64,000 bases of DNA from Ciona intestinalis. Taxonomy: Eukaryota; Chordata; Ascidiacea; Phlebobranchia; Cionidae. The stretch is from positions 4,158,363 to 4,222,362 of the forward strand of contig NC_020175.2 of NCBI RefSeq assembly GCF_000224145.3, given 5' to 3'. Below are positions 1-12,400 of the stretch, one piece after another (position 1 is the stretch's first letter; the number at the start of each line of letters is the position of its first letter). The position numbers were made by a program, and so were the translations under genes. Below the pieces are notes generated by a model. That model was not told where the DNA came from. It searched no databases and saw nothing but the letters and a program-made list of their open reading frames with translations.

Positions 1-366
1 TTGGTATCACTTCCGCACTATATGATGAAGACTGAATGCAACTTGTTTATCCTCGTGTGGTTGGAAAACGACAGTCGTTATAACACGGGTACTGTCTCAT
101 ACACCTCGTTTCCGCTTAGGAGTTAAATGAATGTAACTTACTTTATTCTCGAGGGGTGGAAACGGCAGTCGTTAAACACGGGTGTTCTGTTTCATACACC
201 TTGTGTTAGCCTATGAGATATCAGGTATGCTACTTTGTGAATGATTTTTTTGTTCAGTATGTCTTATAGTTTGGACAACTCCTCCCTTAAACACCTGACA
301 GCCATGCAGTAGGATCTCACCCACATAGAATAGAATATTAAATTGAAAAAGGTCACATCTCCCTAC
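1..366. repeat. Intron/edge sequence with two tandem copies of dispersed repeat family 2
   Basis: Two similar units (about 40-125 and 140-225) share the words gacagtcgtta, acacgggt, tgt(c/t)tcatacacct and are followed by a tail near 275-345 with ggatctcacccacatagaatagaat. The same head and tail words recur at 20715-20968, 57690-57800, 59810-60085 and 62618-62715. No gene is seen below 366. Confidence 0.7.
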
Positions 367-496
367 ATTCATCAAGTCCTGTAGATAGGAGATTCAATCT
401 TTCCTTTTTCTTCCGTTTAATTTTTGATTTTTTCTCTTCTTGTTTCGCTTCAAATGATCTCCTCCTTTTGTGTCCGGAGGATTTGGTATCTTTTTC
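367..496 (-). CDS. KMT2A: MLL exon 41 (tentative): lysine-rich segment
   Basis: An acceptor (GATGCAG) followed by an in-phase, Lys/Arg-rich frame (HKRRRSFEAKQEEKKSKIKR) ending at a possible GT donor near 366. Vertebrate MLL has a Lys-rich stretch at this point before FYRC, but there is no sequence match strong enough to prove this. The frame would meet a stop 12 nt past the proposed donor, so the donor is needed for continuation to FYRC and SET. Confidence 0.45.
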
Positions 497-3400
497 CTGC
501 ATCATGAAGATCAAAAGATGTTTTAACAACATCTTAACTTAGTTAAAAACAAAAATATAGTTACATTCAGTTTTTTTATATATGTATATATAATTTATAC
601 ATATATATAAAATTACTATATAAAATAACAACAAAAATACTATATATATATATATATAAAAAATACAATTTAAAATATCAATAAACTACTCAATAAAACA
701 AACTTACTTCTGCTTTGTTCTGGTTACCAGTAAGTTGTGTATGGTGTGCATTGGGCATCGGCAGTTGCTTGTTTTGTATCTGAGCACTAATTATGGAACG
801 AACAATTTTCTTTTCTTCACCAGTTAGATTATTCTTTGCGCTGTAGAATTCTATCAGTCGTTCCAACGCTGCAGCTTGTTCTCCTAAGTCCTGGGTGTTC
901 TGTGTGATTTAAGTGTTTGGTGTTATGGGGGTAATGTGAAGACCACCCGTAGTGTCACACTTTTACTTAACGACAATTGCTCCAACCCAGTGGTCACTAA
1001 TGGGTTGTCCAAATTGTCAGCCATACACAAAAACAAAAACTCATTCAAAAATAAACACTTACAAGGCCAAAAAGTCGACAGTCGTTGCCCGGCTGCTAAA
1101 GGTAAATAATTTAGATTCATTTATTTATTGTACCTGATTATGTGCTGCAGGGTTGGGTAAATTGGTGTACTGGTTCGGCAAGGGGTAACTCTGGTTCACT
1201 GGTTGCTGTCTGTACGAAGCTGGTTGCGGTTTTTGTGGCTGGTTCGCAAAATTAAATCTCGGGATTGTGGTTGGGGATAATGTGTCTGTATTTATGGAGC
1301 CCGCCATTGCCATTGTTACCCTTAGGGAGTAGGATAAGGGGGTTGTAGCGATTCCTGGCATAGGGGGGTACTGTTGGGGGTATGACATGTTTGGGGGCAT
1401 AGGGTGAAAGTTGGGGGTGATGTTTTGGGAGGGTGGGTAAGCGATTCGGACCGGGGAAACGGAGGGTTGGACTATTACGGGGGTGTTTCTAATCCAGGGG
1501 TGGGCCGTCATTGTAACGAGCTTCTGGAATGGGGCTTGGGGGGCTGGAGGGACTTTCCCTCTGTTGTTGTAGATGGGTTGGATTGATTCTTGGCTGTGAC
1601 GGCGGAATGAGGGACGGGGTTTTGGGGTGCAGTTTGGGAAGCGTGTGGTTTGTGGGTGACGTCCTGTACTGTACACTGGGTAGTTTAATATAGTAGGCTG
1701 GCATACTGTTTGGGGGTGGACGGGACGTATGTAGTTGTAATCCATGGTAGGGGTGGTAGTGATGGTTTCTGGGGATTCAAGAAGGGTTTGAACTTCGTCA
1801 GCGTTTAGCACTGGGCATTCGCTCGTCACCAGAAACGATGAGTCATCTTTTAATGATTCGACAGTTACATCAGGAATTTCTTCAACGTCTTTTAGAGTTT
1901 CTGTAAGATTATTTTCGGAAATTTTTTCGGGAGAGATTTTCGGATGTGGAGACTCTATAGTGCCTCCTGGTGGTAGATCTTCAGATCCTCCTCGCTGGAT
2001 TTCGATCGAGTCATCACCAAAGTTGGCGGAGTCGTCAAGATTGAGATTTGGAGGACTTGGGATTAGAGGAGAGACCTCCGGAAGAGCTGAGAGGATCTCA
2101 ATAATGTTGCTCTCGTTGTCATCTTTCTCATCTAAGGATTTTTCACTGAGGTTGGCATCTGGACAATTCTGCTCTTCACATTCAACATCTTCTTCATTGA
2201 TCTTCACTTCATTATAAAAGTCGGATGCGGGATCATCAAAGATCTTGTTGGAGGTTTTTAATTCTTCATCATCGGTTGTCATCTTTACTTCACCTTTAGA
2301 TTCTAAAAAATATAAAAAAATTAAATATCTTTAACAAAAATGCTAACATCAACAAAAAAAGCTAAAATAAAAGGGTTTTAGCGAAAAGAAGAGCTATTAT
2401 TCTAAAAAAGATCTTCTGGTAGCTTTTTGTTTGTGATCAGTTGTGCTATTTTTTTATTTTTTTGGCCCAAATAAAAATAACTTTTTTATACTTTAATAAA
2501 AATAACTTTATAAATATAAATAAGTTACTTTACCTGTGTTTGCAGGTTCAGTTTCAGGAGATAAATTTTCTGTTGAAATATTGTTTTCAGATACTTTTAA
2601 ATCGTCTGAAGTAATTTGATCATCAACTGCAGACAGATGCATTTTCATTTCTTTTGCTTCATCTATATGACTTGTGAGTTGGTCAGGTGACTTGGTGATA
2701 CATTTTTCATATGATGATATATCATTATCTCTTTTTTCATCTGTTTTTTCCTCAGTAACTATAGGAGAGTCTACTGTCAAAATTTGAGTTTCTTTTTCTT
2801 CAGGATTTTCTTCGCTTTTCGGTGACAATGGTTCATAAAGATCATGTTTACTTTTTCCATCTACAGCTTCAGTATGTGTGACTTTAACATCTGCATTTTC
2901 TTTAGGCATTTTTTCAGTTTTTGGTGACATTGGTTCATGTGGGTCATGTTTACTTTTTCCATCATCTACAGCATCAGTATGTGTGACTTTAACATCTGGC
3001 TTCTCTTCATGCGCTTGGCTGAGCAGTCTGGAGTAAGAGGCAAGAGCATAATTTGGTGATAAGCCAGAAAAAGATCTAAGACACGTGTAAGTGTTTCTGC
3101 GTGGATATCTACGCGGTGTATTTAGGTTGTCATGCTCAGTGTTGTCCGATAAACTTTTCTCATTTTCTTCTGCACTTGAGGTTTGCGAATTGGCAACACT
3201 GCTGTTAAGGTTACATTCTGGGGATTCAGGATGACTGACTGGCAACACTGATATGGAAACACTGCTGTTTCTGGAACGTGATCTTGTGTTTATAAATTTC
3301 GAATTTAAATCAGACAAATTTTCATTTGAACAGGTATTTTCCTTTGTTTTGAAATGTTTATTAAACCTGAATGCATCATCTTGGGACTTACTTCTTTGCC

Positions 3401-6400
3401 TGGTGAGCATATGGCGCTGTGGGGAACTGGAAATAACCGGTTTTATCTGGTTTACTTCATCCACACTTTTCCGCGCAAATTTTCTCATAGATTTTGCCGG
3501 AAGTTTTGGCGATTCTTCTCTATCTTCTGCATGATCGCTGTCGTTTTCACAAATTTCATTTTTTTCGCTCATTTTTAATTTCTGACACCGAACTATTAGT
3601 TTAGGTGTAGTTGGCTTTTGGTAACTTTCCTCTGTTATTGTAAGAGTTTCATCGGAAACATTTGCTTCTAGATGAGAAACTTCTTTTGGTGGAACAGCAT
3701 TAGGAGTGTTTGAAACAGAAGTTACATTTTTCAAACTTTCGTCTAAACTTTCTTCCTTACTTGTTATTACAGGAACTTTGGGAACATTTTCAATTTTTGC
3801 ATCTCCGCTTTCTCCTGATGCAAATTTGTCTTCTCCATCAGATTCAGAGTCCATTTTAACATCCTCCTCATGATACGATTCAATGATCTTCTTCCTCTTA
3901 CCAACAGATCCTCCAGAAGAGAGAGATTTTGATTCCGTTTCCCCAGGTTTTAGTTTCCAGTACTTTTCATCCGATTTAAAAGAAGGATCAAAGTCCTCCG
4001 GATTGCTCCCGGATCTTGGAGTCTTCCAGATCTTAGAAGAGGAGGAGGACTTCTTCACTGGAGGTTGCTTTTTCCACCAAAGTCCTGAAACCTCCATAGG
4101 AGAAGTTTTCTGATGCTCTGTGTCCTCTACATCTCTAGCGATCTTTGCATCCCTAAGAAGAGATACCTGCATCCCTGGATCGGCTCCCAAATTCTCATTC
4201 TTATTTGGAGGACTTATTGACGTCGGAACAATGATCTTCGAAACATCTTTATCTTTTACAACTGATGTACCAACATCTTTTAGCTCTTCCTGGACTTCAG
4301 TAATCTTTTCTTCACTAGACACAGTTATAGGCAGTGATTTTGGACTTAAATTTTCCTCAGATGCATTAATAGCAATGTTAACTACTGAATTGCAAGGTAT
4401 AGTTTCGTGTACTGTAGTAGTAGGTTGAACCGAGACAGAACTAGTTCCAGTATCCATTTTGTTTTGTGTTTCAGAAACTAGTGGTGTAATTTTTTCATTA
4501 TCTGAATTTGAGGTAGTGATTGTTTTTTCACAGGATTCGGTTAAATTCGGTTTTAACTGGTTTTGTGAGCTTGTGGTAGAAATGATTAAACCTGATGTCC
4601 CACTGTTTAAAGTCATGTTGGGGTAACTGACGACGGATTCTGAGCAAATTTGTTCTTTTTCTCCATTTTGGGGGATTAAAGTTAGGGGTAATGTCTTTGG
4701 AGTTGCATCGCTTAAGATGGGTCGTAAAAACGGGTTATCTGGGGAGATTTTTGTGGGTTTGATGGGGGTAGGGGTGTTGGGTTCAGGAGTTGTGTATTTA
4801 GGGGTTGTGGGTAGGGGGGTGAGCATTTGGGGTAAAGTTTTATTGAAGGATGAAATTATGGTGTAGGAGCCTGTAGGACGACGCTCGTTTCGGTGGGAAC
4901 TTCGTCGAGTTGGGGAGAGAGGGCCAATGGGGGGAATGGAGTCCATACGATCAAGGAGGTTGGTAACGCAGGGATGCGGGGGACTATGAAGTTTGCTCTT
5001 GGAAGAAGGAGGAGAGGATGGGGCGGGGTGTTCGTCTGGAGGATGAGAAAGTTAAAACACAGATGTTATGGAGTATGTGGTAAATTCAAAATATCTTAAA
5101 AGTTACAAATTGTATAAAATGGGATTTAATTGAGTTTGGTATAATGTTCAGGATTGTTGCCATAAATTTTAGTTAAAAAAACATATCTTAAATAATAAGC
5201 AAGTGTTCTGTGTTATTGTTGCAAAAGGTAAAATTGGGCAAACAATTATATATGTGAAAAATACATAAATTGTTGTTGTCTTTCATAAAGGGTATTGTCT
5301 TAATTTATATTGAACAAAAAAAACATGAGTTGAATAGATACCTTCACTTGCATGTGAGATGGTTAAGTTTGTGTTATCTGCTGCAGGTTTCGATTGATTT
5401 CCATCAAACGAAGGTTTCTTCTCGGACACCGTGATCGTGTAAACTGTTTTCCTGGTGGGTGAGAACGCACTCCAGAACACTCGTGTCATCCTGGAATAAA
5501 TATTTTTTATGGATTTTTTAAAGAAAGACCTGGGTTTTGTTTCAAATATTTTTTTAAGTTCTTTTTATGAAGATTGGTACTTATTTCTAATGAATGTTAA
5601 ACAAAATAAATAGAAAAGTTTTTATCAAAATTTGGAAACCATAAAAAGTTAGTATAAAATGATGTTATTAAAATAAAAGTCTAAAAAAATAATAAATAAT
5701 AAGGGATTTTTCAGAAATTACAAAACTTACTTATTTTTAATAAAATTAACAAAAAAATCCAATGAACCTAAAAGGGACAGGGACAAGATAATCCCTTATA
5801 AGAAAATTGTCAAAATAGAATAAATAATATATTTAAAATAGAAATTTTTAAAACTTACCACAATAAAAATATATTTTCTAAAATCAACAAAAAATTTAAT
5901 GTACCTGAAAGAAGCAGGAATAAGACAATCCCTTATATCGGATGCCACTCCTAATCTTCCCAACTGATGCACGGTAAGTGATCCGATCGTCACCGTGATG
6001 TTGGATGAGAGGACTCCTCGTTGCCAGCGACGATTGGGTCGCATCTCGTCGTTATCCACGCACACCATCCGGAGGACTTCGAACTCTTCATCGTATATTA
6101 ACTGGAGGAAGAAAATGATAAAAATAGTGAGGATAAAAAAATTTTTTTTTAGGAATTAGTATTAAAATAAACATTTTTTCACTATTTTTATAAAAATTTA
6201 AAGGTCTAATAAAAATTTGTGAAATATAAAATATTGGAAAATATAACAGTTTGAATAGAATGTTTTAAAAAATATGAATGATAGGTATTACATAACTTCT
6301 ATAAACAACTAAAATGTATAAATTTGTTGTAAATAAGAGTGAAATAATACATAACTTCCAATTTTATAAATAAATAAATAGTATGTATAAGTTTTAATAT

Positions 6401-9400
6401 TAATTTACTGATTTAACACATTAGCAGAGCTTATAAACTTCTACACTTGGCACAAAACCTTTTACTATGAAAGCAAAAAAAAGTAAATTTACAACAAATA
6501 AACAAACAAACCAACCTCAATGTTAGCATTACTATGGTGACGAAGACAGAAAACTTTTTTATCGTTTTGAAAAGCGCAGTCAGTTTTCCTGGCGCACATG
6601 AAATGGTAGTTCTTGGGGCATTGTCGTGTACTGCAGCCAACTGTTGCACCAGGTAACTTGCATAGCTCACATTTCTGTTAAGTAGAATGTTGTATTGTTA
6701 TGTATTTGGAAAGGCAGGCTGGAATGAACAATTTAGTGATCACTGGGTTGGAGCATGGCCGCTAAGTTTGTTTTGCCCAAGGACAAATACGCCAATCAAG
6801 TAGAAAGTTGTTTTGTAAGATTGTACATTGTTTTGGAATGGCACCCAGGGTGCTACAACCCATTAGTGACCACTGGGTTGGAGAAATGTCCGCTTAATAT
6901 CTTACCCAAGGACACATATGCGATATGCCCTTTTGAGCATCAAACCTGGTATCTTTTCAGTTATGATGCGAGCAAAACTACATCTCTTAAGCATCTTTAA
7001 AATTATCCCTTAGCCATATATCTTTATGTCATAAAGTCAAAACGGTGTAATACTTTAAAATAAAAAAGAAAATATATCTTGCATACTTTTTAGCACATTC
7101 AAACAAAACGGTGCAAATATAAAACAATTAAACAAAAAATTGCAAAATTTTATTCCAAAATCTACATACCATCATTTTTCCCCTTGAAGCAGCAGATTGA
7201 ACATTCTGTAAGGAACCATCATGTTGTTCATATACTTCTGCTGACCATAATGCACAGTTGACATGACACCATTCATCCTGGCTACAGTATAACAATCTAC
7301 CAGCATACTGTGGAACACAAATTGTAAAATTGTAAGCGAATCCCACAAAAATACTAAAACATCTGCAAAATTAGTCGATACACGATAATGGGTAAAAGCC
7401 TCAGTTTTAATAGTTAATATAGGACAATTTAAATAATAGAACGATGATGCCATTTTAAGCGGAACATATATCGTAATAAAACTACAAATACAGACTAACA
7501 AACACACTATTGAAAATGCAGTATTAAAAACACATTGTCAAAAATTTGGTATTAAAAAGTTAATTATCAAAAATTCAGTATTAAACAGTTATTTTATCAA
7601 AAATTCAGTATTAAAGAGGTATTTTATCAAAAATTCAGTATTAAAGAGGTATTTTATCAAAAATTCAGTATTAAACAACTATTTTATCAAAAGTTTAGTA
7701 TTAAAACAGTTATAACTTACCATTGGATGGTCATCCCCATATTTGCTACAGAATATACATTGCCTCAAATCTTCGTTGTTTTTGAGAGGAGAGGCCCATG
7801 TATCGGACTTTGAAGGTGTTGTACTACATTGGGACTTCATGGGGGAGGGGTCAGGGGTGCCAGGGTGGGTCACGATGTCCTTATCTTGCCATTGTGCATA
7901 GTCGTGTTCAGGGGTGGGGGGCATAGTGGCGTTAGGTAGTAGGTAGCTGTAATATTGTGGGTGAAATTAATATTTAATATTGTCCATTGACTAAATTTTG
8001 TCAACTCAAGCTTAGTTTCTGTTATAGTAAAACATCTAGGACGTTAAAGACTTTTGGGAAAAAATTAAGGTATTAAAATTCTGACATACAGTTATTGAAA
8101 CAAAGAAGTGCTTTTTATAACATTTTTGTCCTGGTAAATTCATGCACAAATAAAATAGCTCTAAACTACTTACTCTGGGAAGTCATTTGAGTCTCTCACT
8201 TTCCCCGTTTCGAAATTAAACCACGAAAACACCGATCCTGCTTCTTTACAGAACGCCTTCCCAACCTCCTCCCTGTCGTTGTCGTCGACAACCGAATCCA
8301 AGATGGCCGCCACGTGGGAGCAGAATGTCCCCACCGAGTGGTAGCGACCGTTATGGACGGCGAACCTTACAGCAAAGAGGTCACGAGGTCGAGCTGTGTC
8401 GTCACACTTGAGTGGTTTCGTGTCAGCTTCTGGTTTGATGCTGTCAGCCTGGTGGGGGAAAAGTTATTCTTTTTTGGAAAAATAATGTGCAACACTGGCA
8501 TGTTTGTTATACACCCGCAACACTAAAATTTGTGTTTCCTAAAATGGCCGTTTAAGTATTTGGTACAAAACATAAATATAACAAAAATAGAACGTGGCAA
8601 ACTTGTGATATAAGATTAACTTTAAGTCAAATTTTAANNNNNNNNNNNNNNNNNNNNNNNNNNNNNNNNNNNNNNNNNNNNNNNNNNTGTGTGTGCATCT
8701 TAGAACTTTCTGGCTGCGTACGTGTCTGCGGTAAAGGTGGCTTAGAGGTTGCAAAACTCTGTGGTTGCAAAACCGTGGTTGCAGCAATTTATATTATTTC
8801 ATTATAAAAAAGTTTAAGAGTTTTTGACTTTTTATTTAAAATGTGATACGAAAACATTGGGCGCTCGTGTAATTCGACACCTGCTGTAATTCGATACGGG
8901 CAAATTCGCTGACGTTGCGATTCGTTACTTGCGAGAGAGCAAATTCACAACGAACGAAAAATAATTAAAGAGAAAGCTACGCTGACTAGTCTCGTTATCT
9001 CCTCTTAATAGCTTCACCTTTTTTTCATTTTTAATAGTTTTCGCTCTCGCGTGCAACATTATAGCATAAGGCTCGGCGCTCGGCCCAGTTTTCTGCCGAG
9101 CACCGAGCGTCAAAAAAAGGAGACGCTCGGGCACGAGCTTTTGAGTTCGGGCTCGGCTCGGCACATCCCTAGAAATTAATACTTAATTTTGTCCATTGAC
9201 TAAATTCTGTCAACTCAAGCTTAGTTTCTGTTATAGTAAAACATCTAGGACATTTTGGAAAAAAAGGAAAATATTTAAGCTATTAAGTTAATAAAATTCT
9301 GACATACAGTTATTCAAACAAAGAAGTGCTTTTTATAACATTGTGAATTTTACAAAACTACTTAGGGTCAATTCATACACAAATCAAAGAGCTCCAAACT

Positions 9401-12400
9401 ACTTACTCTGGGAAGTCATTTGAGTCTCTCACTTTCCCTGTTTCGAAATTGAACCACGAGAACACAGATCCTGCTTCTTTACAGAACGCCTTTCCAACCT
9501 CCTCCCTGTCGTTGTCGTCGGCAACCGAATCCAAGATGGCCGCCACGTGGGAGCAGAATGTCCCCACCGAGTGGTAGCGACCGTTATGGACGGCGAACCT
9601 TACAGCGAAGAGGTCACGAGGTCGAGCTGTGTCGTCACACTTGAGTGGTTTTGTGTCAGCTTCTGGTTTGATGTTGTCAGCCTGGTGGGAAAAAAGTTTT
9701 TCTTTTTGGGAAAAATAATGCGCAACACTAAAATTTGTGTTTTTTAAAATGCCCTTTAAGTATTTGGTACCAAACATTAATATAACAAAAATAAAACGTG
9801 GCAAACTTGTGATTTAAGATTAACTTTAAGTCAAATTTTTATTGTTAAGCACATTTTAGGGTTTTAAAACTATCATTCATTGTATTTACACTAATTAGGT
9901 TATTGCTTCTAACAAAGTGATCGGTAGAGTTTTGGGTAATGGGCAAATCTGGTCTAAATCCAAGGTGTCAAGGACCTCACTTACTTAGAATAAAATCAAA
10001 AGTTTTGGGTAAAAAAACGCACCTTCTTTAGAATGCCATAGGTAGCTCTGTTATGAAATAAAGCCATCGTGATCGCTTCTAATCCCGTCTGTATTTCATT
10101 CTCTATCATTTTCCTCCATGCAGGAGGTGGAAGACTTGAGAGGATTTTACGGATCTCCTCCGGCTCTGGTTTTATACTGAAGAGAGAAAAAGGAAGATAA
10201 GTGGGAATAATGTGAGAGAACACAAGAAAAAGGGAATTATTTTTTTTCTGTCTTTTTTTACAAGAAAAAGAGAATAAACATAAAATATCTTACCCCAACC
10301 TATTATACAATATTTGTAGAAATTTTGTACCTTAATTTAAATAATGACATTCACTTGTCAGTCGGTATCAATATTTCCCAATTTAAAACACAAATTTTAT
10401 ACATTTTAAACATAATTTTTGGTTTCACGATAAAATAAAATATAATGAACCTATATTACAAATATATTATAAACGAAGTTATATTGCAAAATATGGGTGT
10501 CTTAATTTTCAAGTTTCCACCTTTCATTTAGTTCTTCAGCAGCATTAGCTTGCTCAGCGAGTATTTGTTTAAGTTTAGTCCCACGATTGTCACAGTCAGG
10601 ACACTTGTATGTCACGTTGTTGGGCATGTGGGCAAGCAGGGTGTACATTTCAACTGCGGGATAATGACACATCAGTTTAATGTAACTAAAGAGAGTATAT
10701 ATGTTTGGACAAGAGACTGACGTTGCCATTTAGACGAAATATATATCTTTTAATATACAATTGGTTGCATTTGATTTTTATCTGTTAGGTTTTGTAGCAG
10801 CAGATCCTTACTGTATTTCTTCACACAAGAATTGTCCAGCGCTTACGCACCGGAGCAGGGTCAAATTTACATATTTTTCGGATATTATTAAATTATTTTC
10901 TTTTTCCAGTGCTGTACTATATTCGGCTTGGACCAGACACTTAACTAAATACTCTTATATTTTCTAGTTGGCTGGTAGATGAAACATAAAGTAACATACA
11001 GTAATTACATACATACAGGATAAAGTATAAACTTACCAGATAAGCTCTCACACTTGGAATGAACCCATCTCTTACACCCGGAACATTGAATCATCCGAGA
11101 TTCGTAATCCTCGTCACTGTAACAGCTATGGAGGGAAAAAGATTTAGCATGTTGTGGCTATTGACGCTTTCAGGAGCCGTCCCCTATTTCCAAATTTTTT
11201 TTTTAAATAGTAATCCTTTAGGAAATGACAATAACAAAACAAGAATTTTTTATTCCTCTGTAATACTAGAAATGTTTAAGTTAGAATGATATTCTTATGA
11301 ACAGCAAAAGAAAGATTGTCTCAAAAGAAACTGTGGCTTTCACAGATAGTTAACTTTTAACATAAAAGGATATGCCTATATCATGCCCTAGCCCTATAGG
11401 CCTATACCTCTAGTACAGCAACAATTGCTTACCGTTGACATATAGGGCAGAAGTTCCCCTTCTCATATAGATCACCACACCTCTGACACATGGTAAAGTC
11501 GTGTGTCCACTTACAACCTGAAGCACCAGGTTTGGAAGTCCCACAACTTTGGCATCGAACACAACGCATGCAAACCCACACTTTGTTCTTAGATGGCCTA
11601 AAATATACGGTGTCTAATAAAAATATAGACCGTATAGGTTTAAAACATATAAAAAACACAAAAAAAACATGGTCTGCGTAAAAAAATGTTATACCAAAGG
11701 TCTGAAACAGACTAATAAATTCTGCGAATTTGAGAATGATCTGGTGCTTATAGAGTTGGATGATTCTTGAGTAAAGAAATAAAGTAAGGATCTAGTGCTA
11801 CGAAAAGTACGCTATGTTTTTGCCATGATCCACTCAAAACACTTATTTTGCAGCTTTATTATTGACTTACTTGGTAGGGTAACTTGGTCCAAGACACTCA
11901 CTATGATAACTCTTCTTACACCTTCTGCACACAAGTAAGTTCTTTGGGTGTCCGCATACGTGGCAGCATTGGCATCTGTTGCAAAACCACTATAGTTTGA
12001 GCTCATGATATAAGAAGAATTATTTTTCGTTTAAAATACAGTAGCAAAGATTAAACAAATAAAACAAAGAAAAGAAATGAAGAAAAACACAATTTAGTGT
12101 ATTTTTTAATTTTTATACTTTTAAGATTATTGAACATTACAGTTTAACAAAACATTTTTTATTTTTATGAATAAATTTACAACTTTTATGCCTAAATTGG
12201 TGTCTAGAGGTGGTACTTACTTTCTGCATATCCATGTGTTTCGTTTCATCTGCGCTAACACGTCAGTGTTTAAAAAGTCTGGTTCTGCACAGAAAGGGTG
12301 GTATGGCTCGCAACAGCAAGCGCAGTGGACCAAGGCACCTTCACTTATGCTCTTTGCCGAGCTGAAGGAGCCGCATATAAGACACACAGTGCGAGGGGGT

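Noticed and set aside
7511..7712. Possible CRISPR-like array
   Set aside because: Units are tandem without unique spacers, and the host is an animal genome.
10502..10520. Extension of MLL exon 30 to an in-frame stop (RWKLEN then stop)
   Set aside because: A GT donor at GAAAG/GTGGAA keeps the phase needed by the bromodomain exon; the stop lies in the intron.
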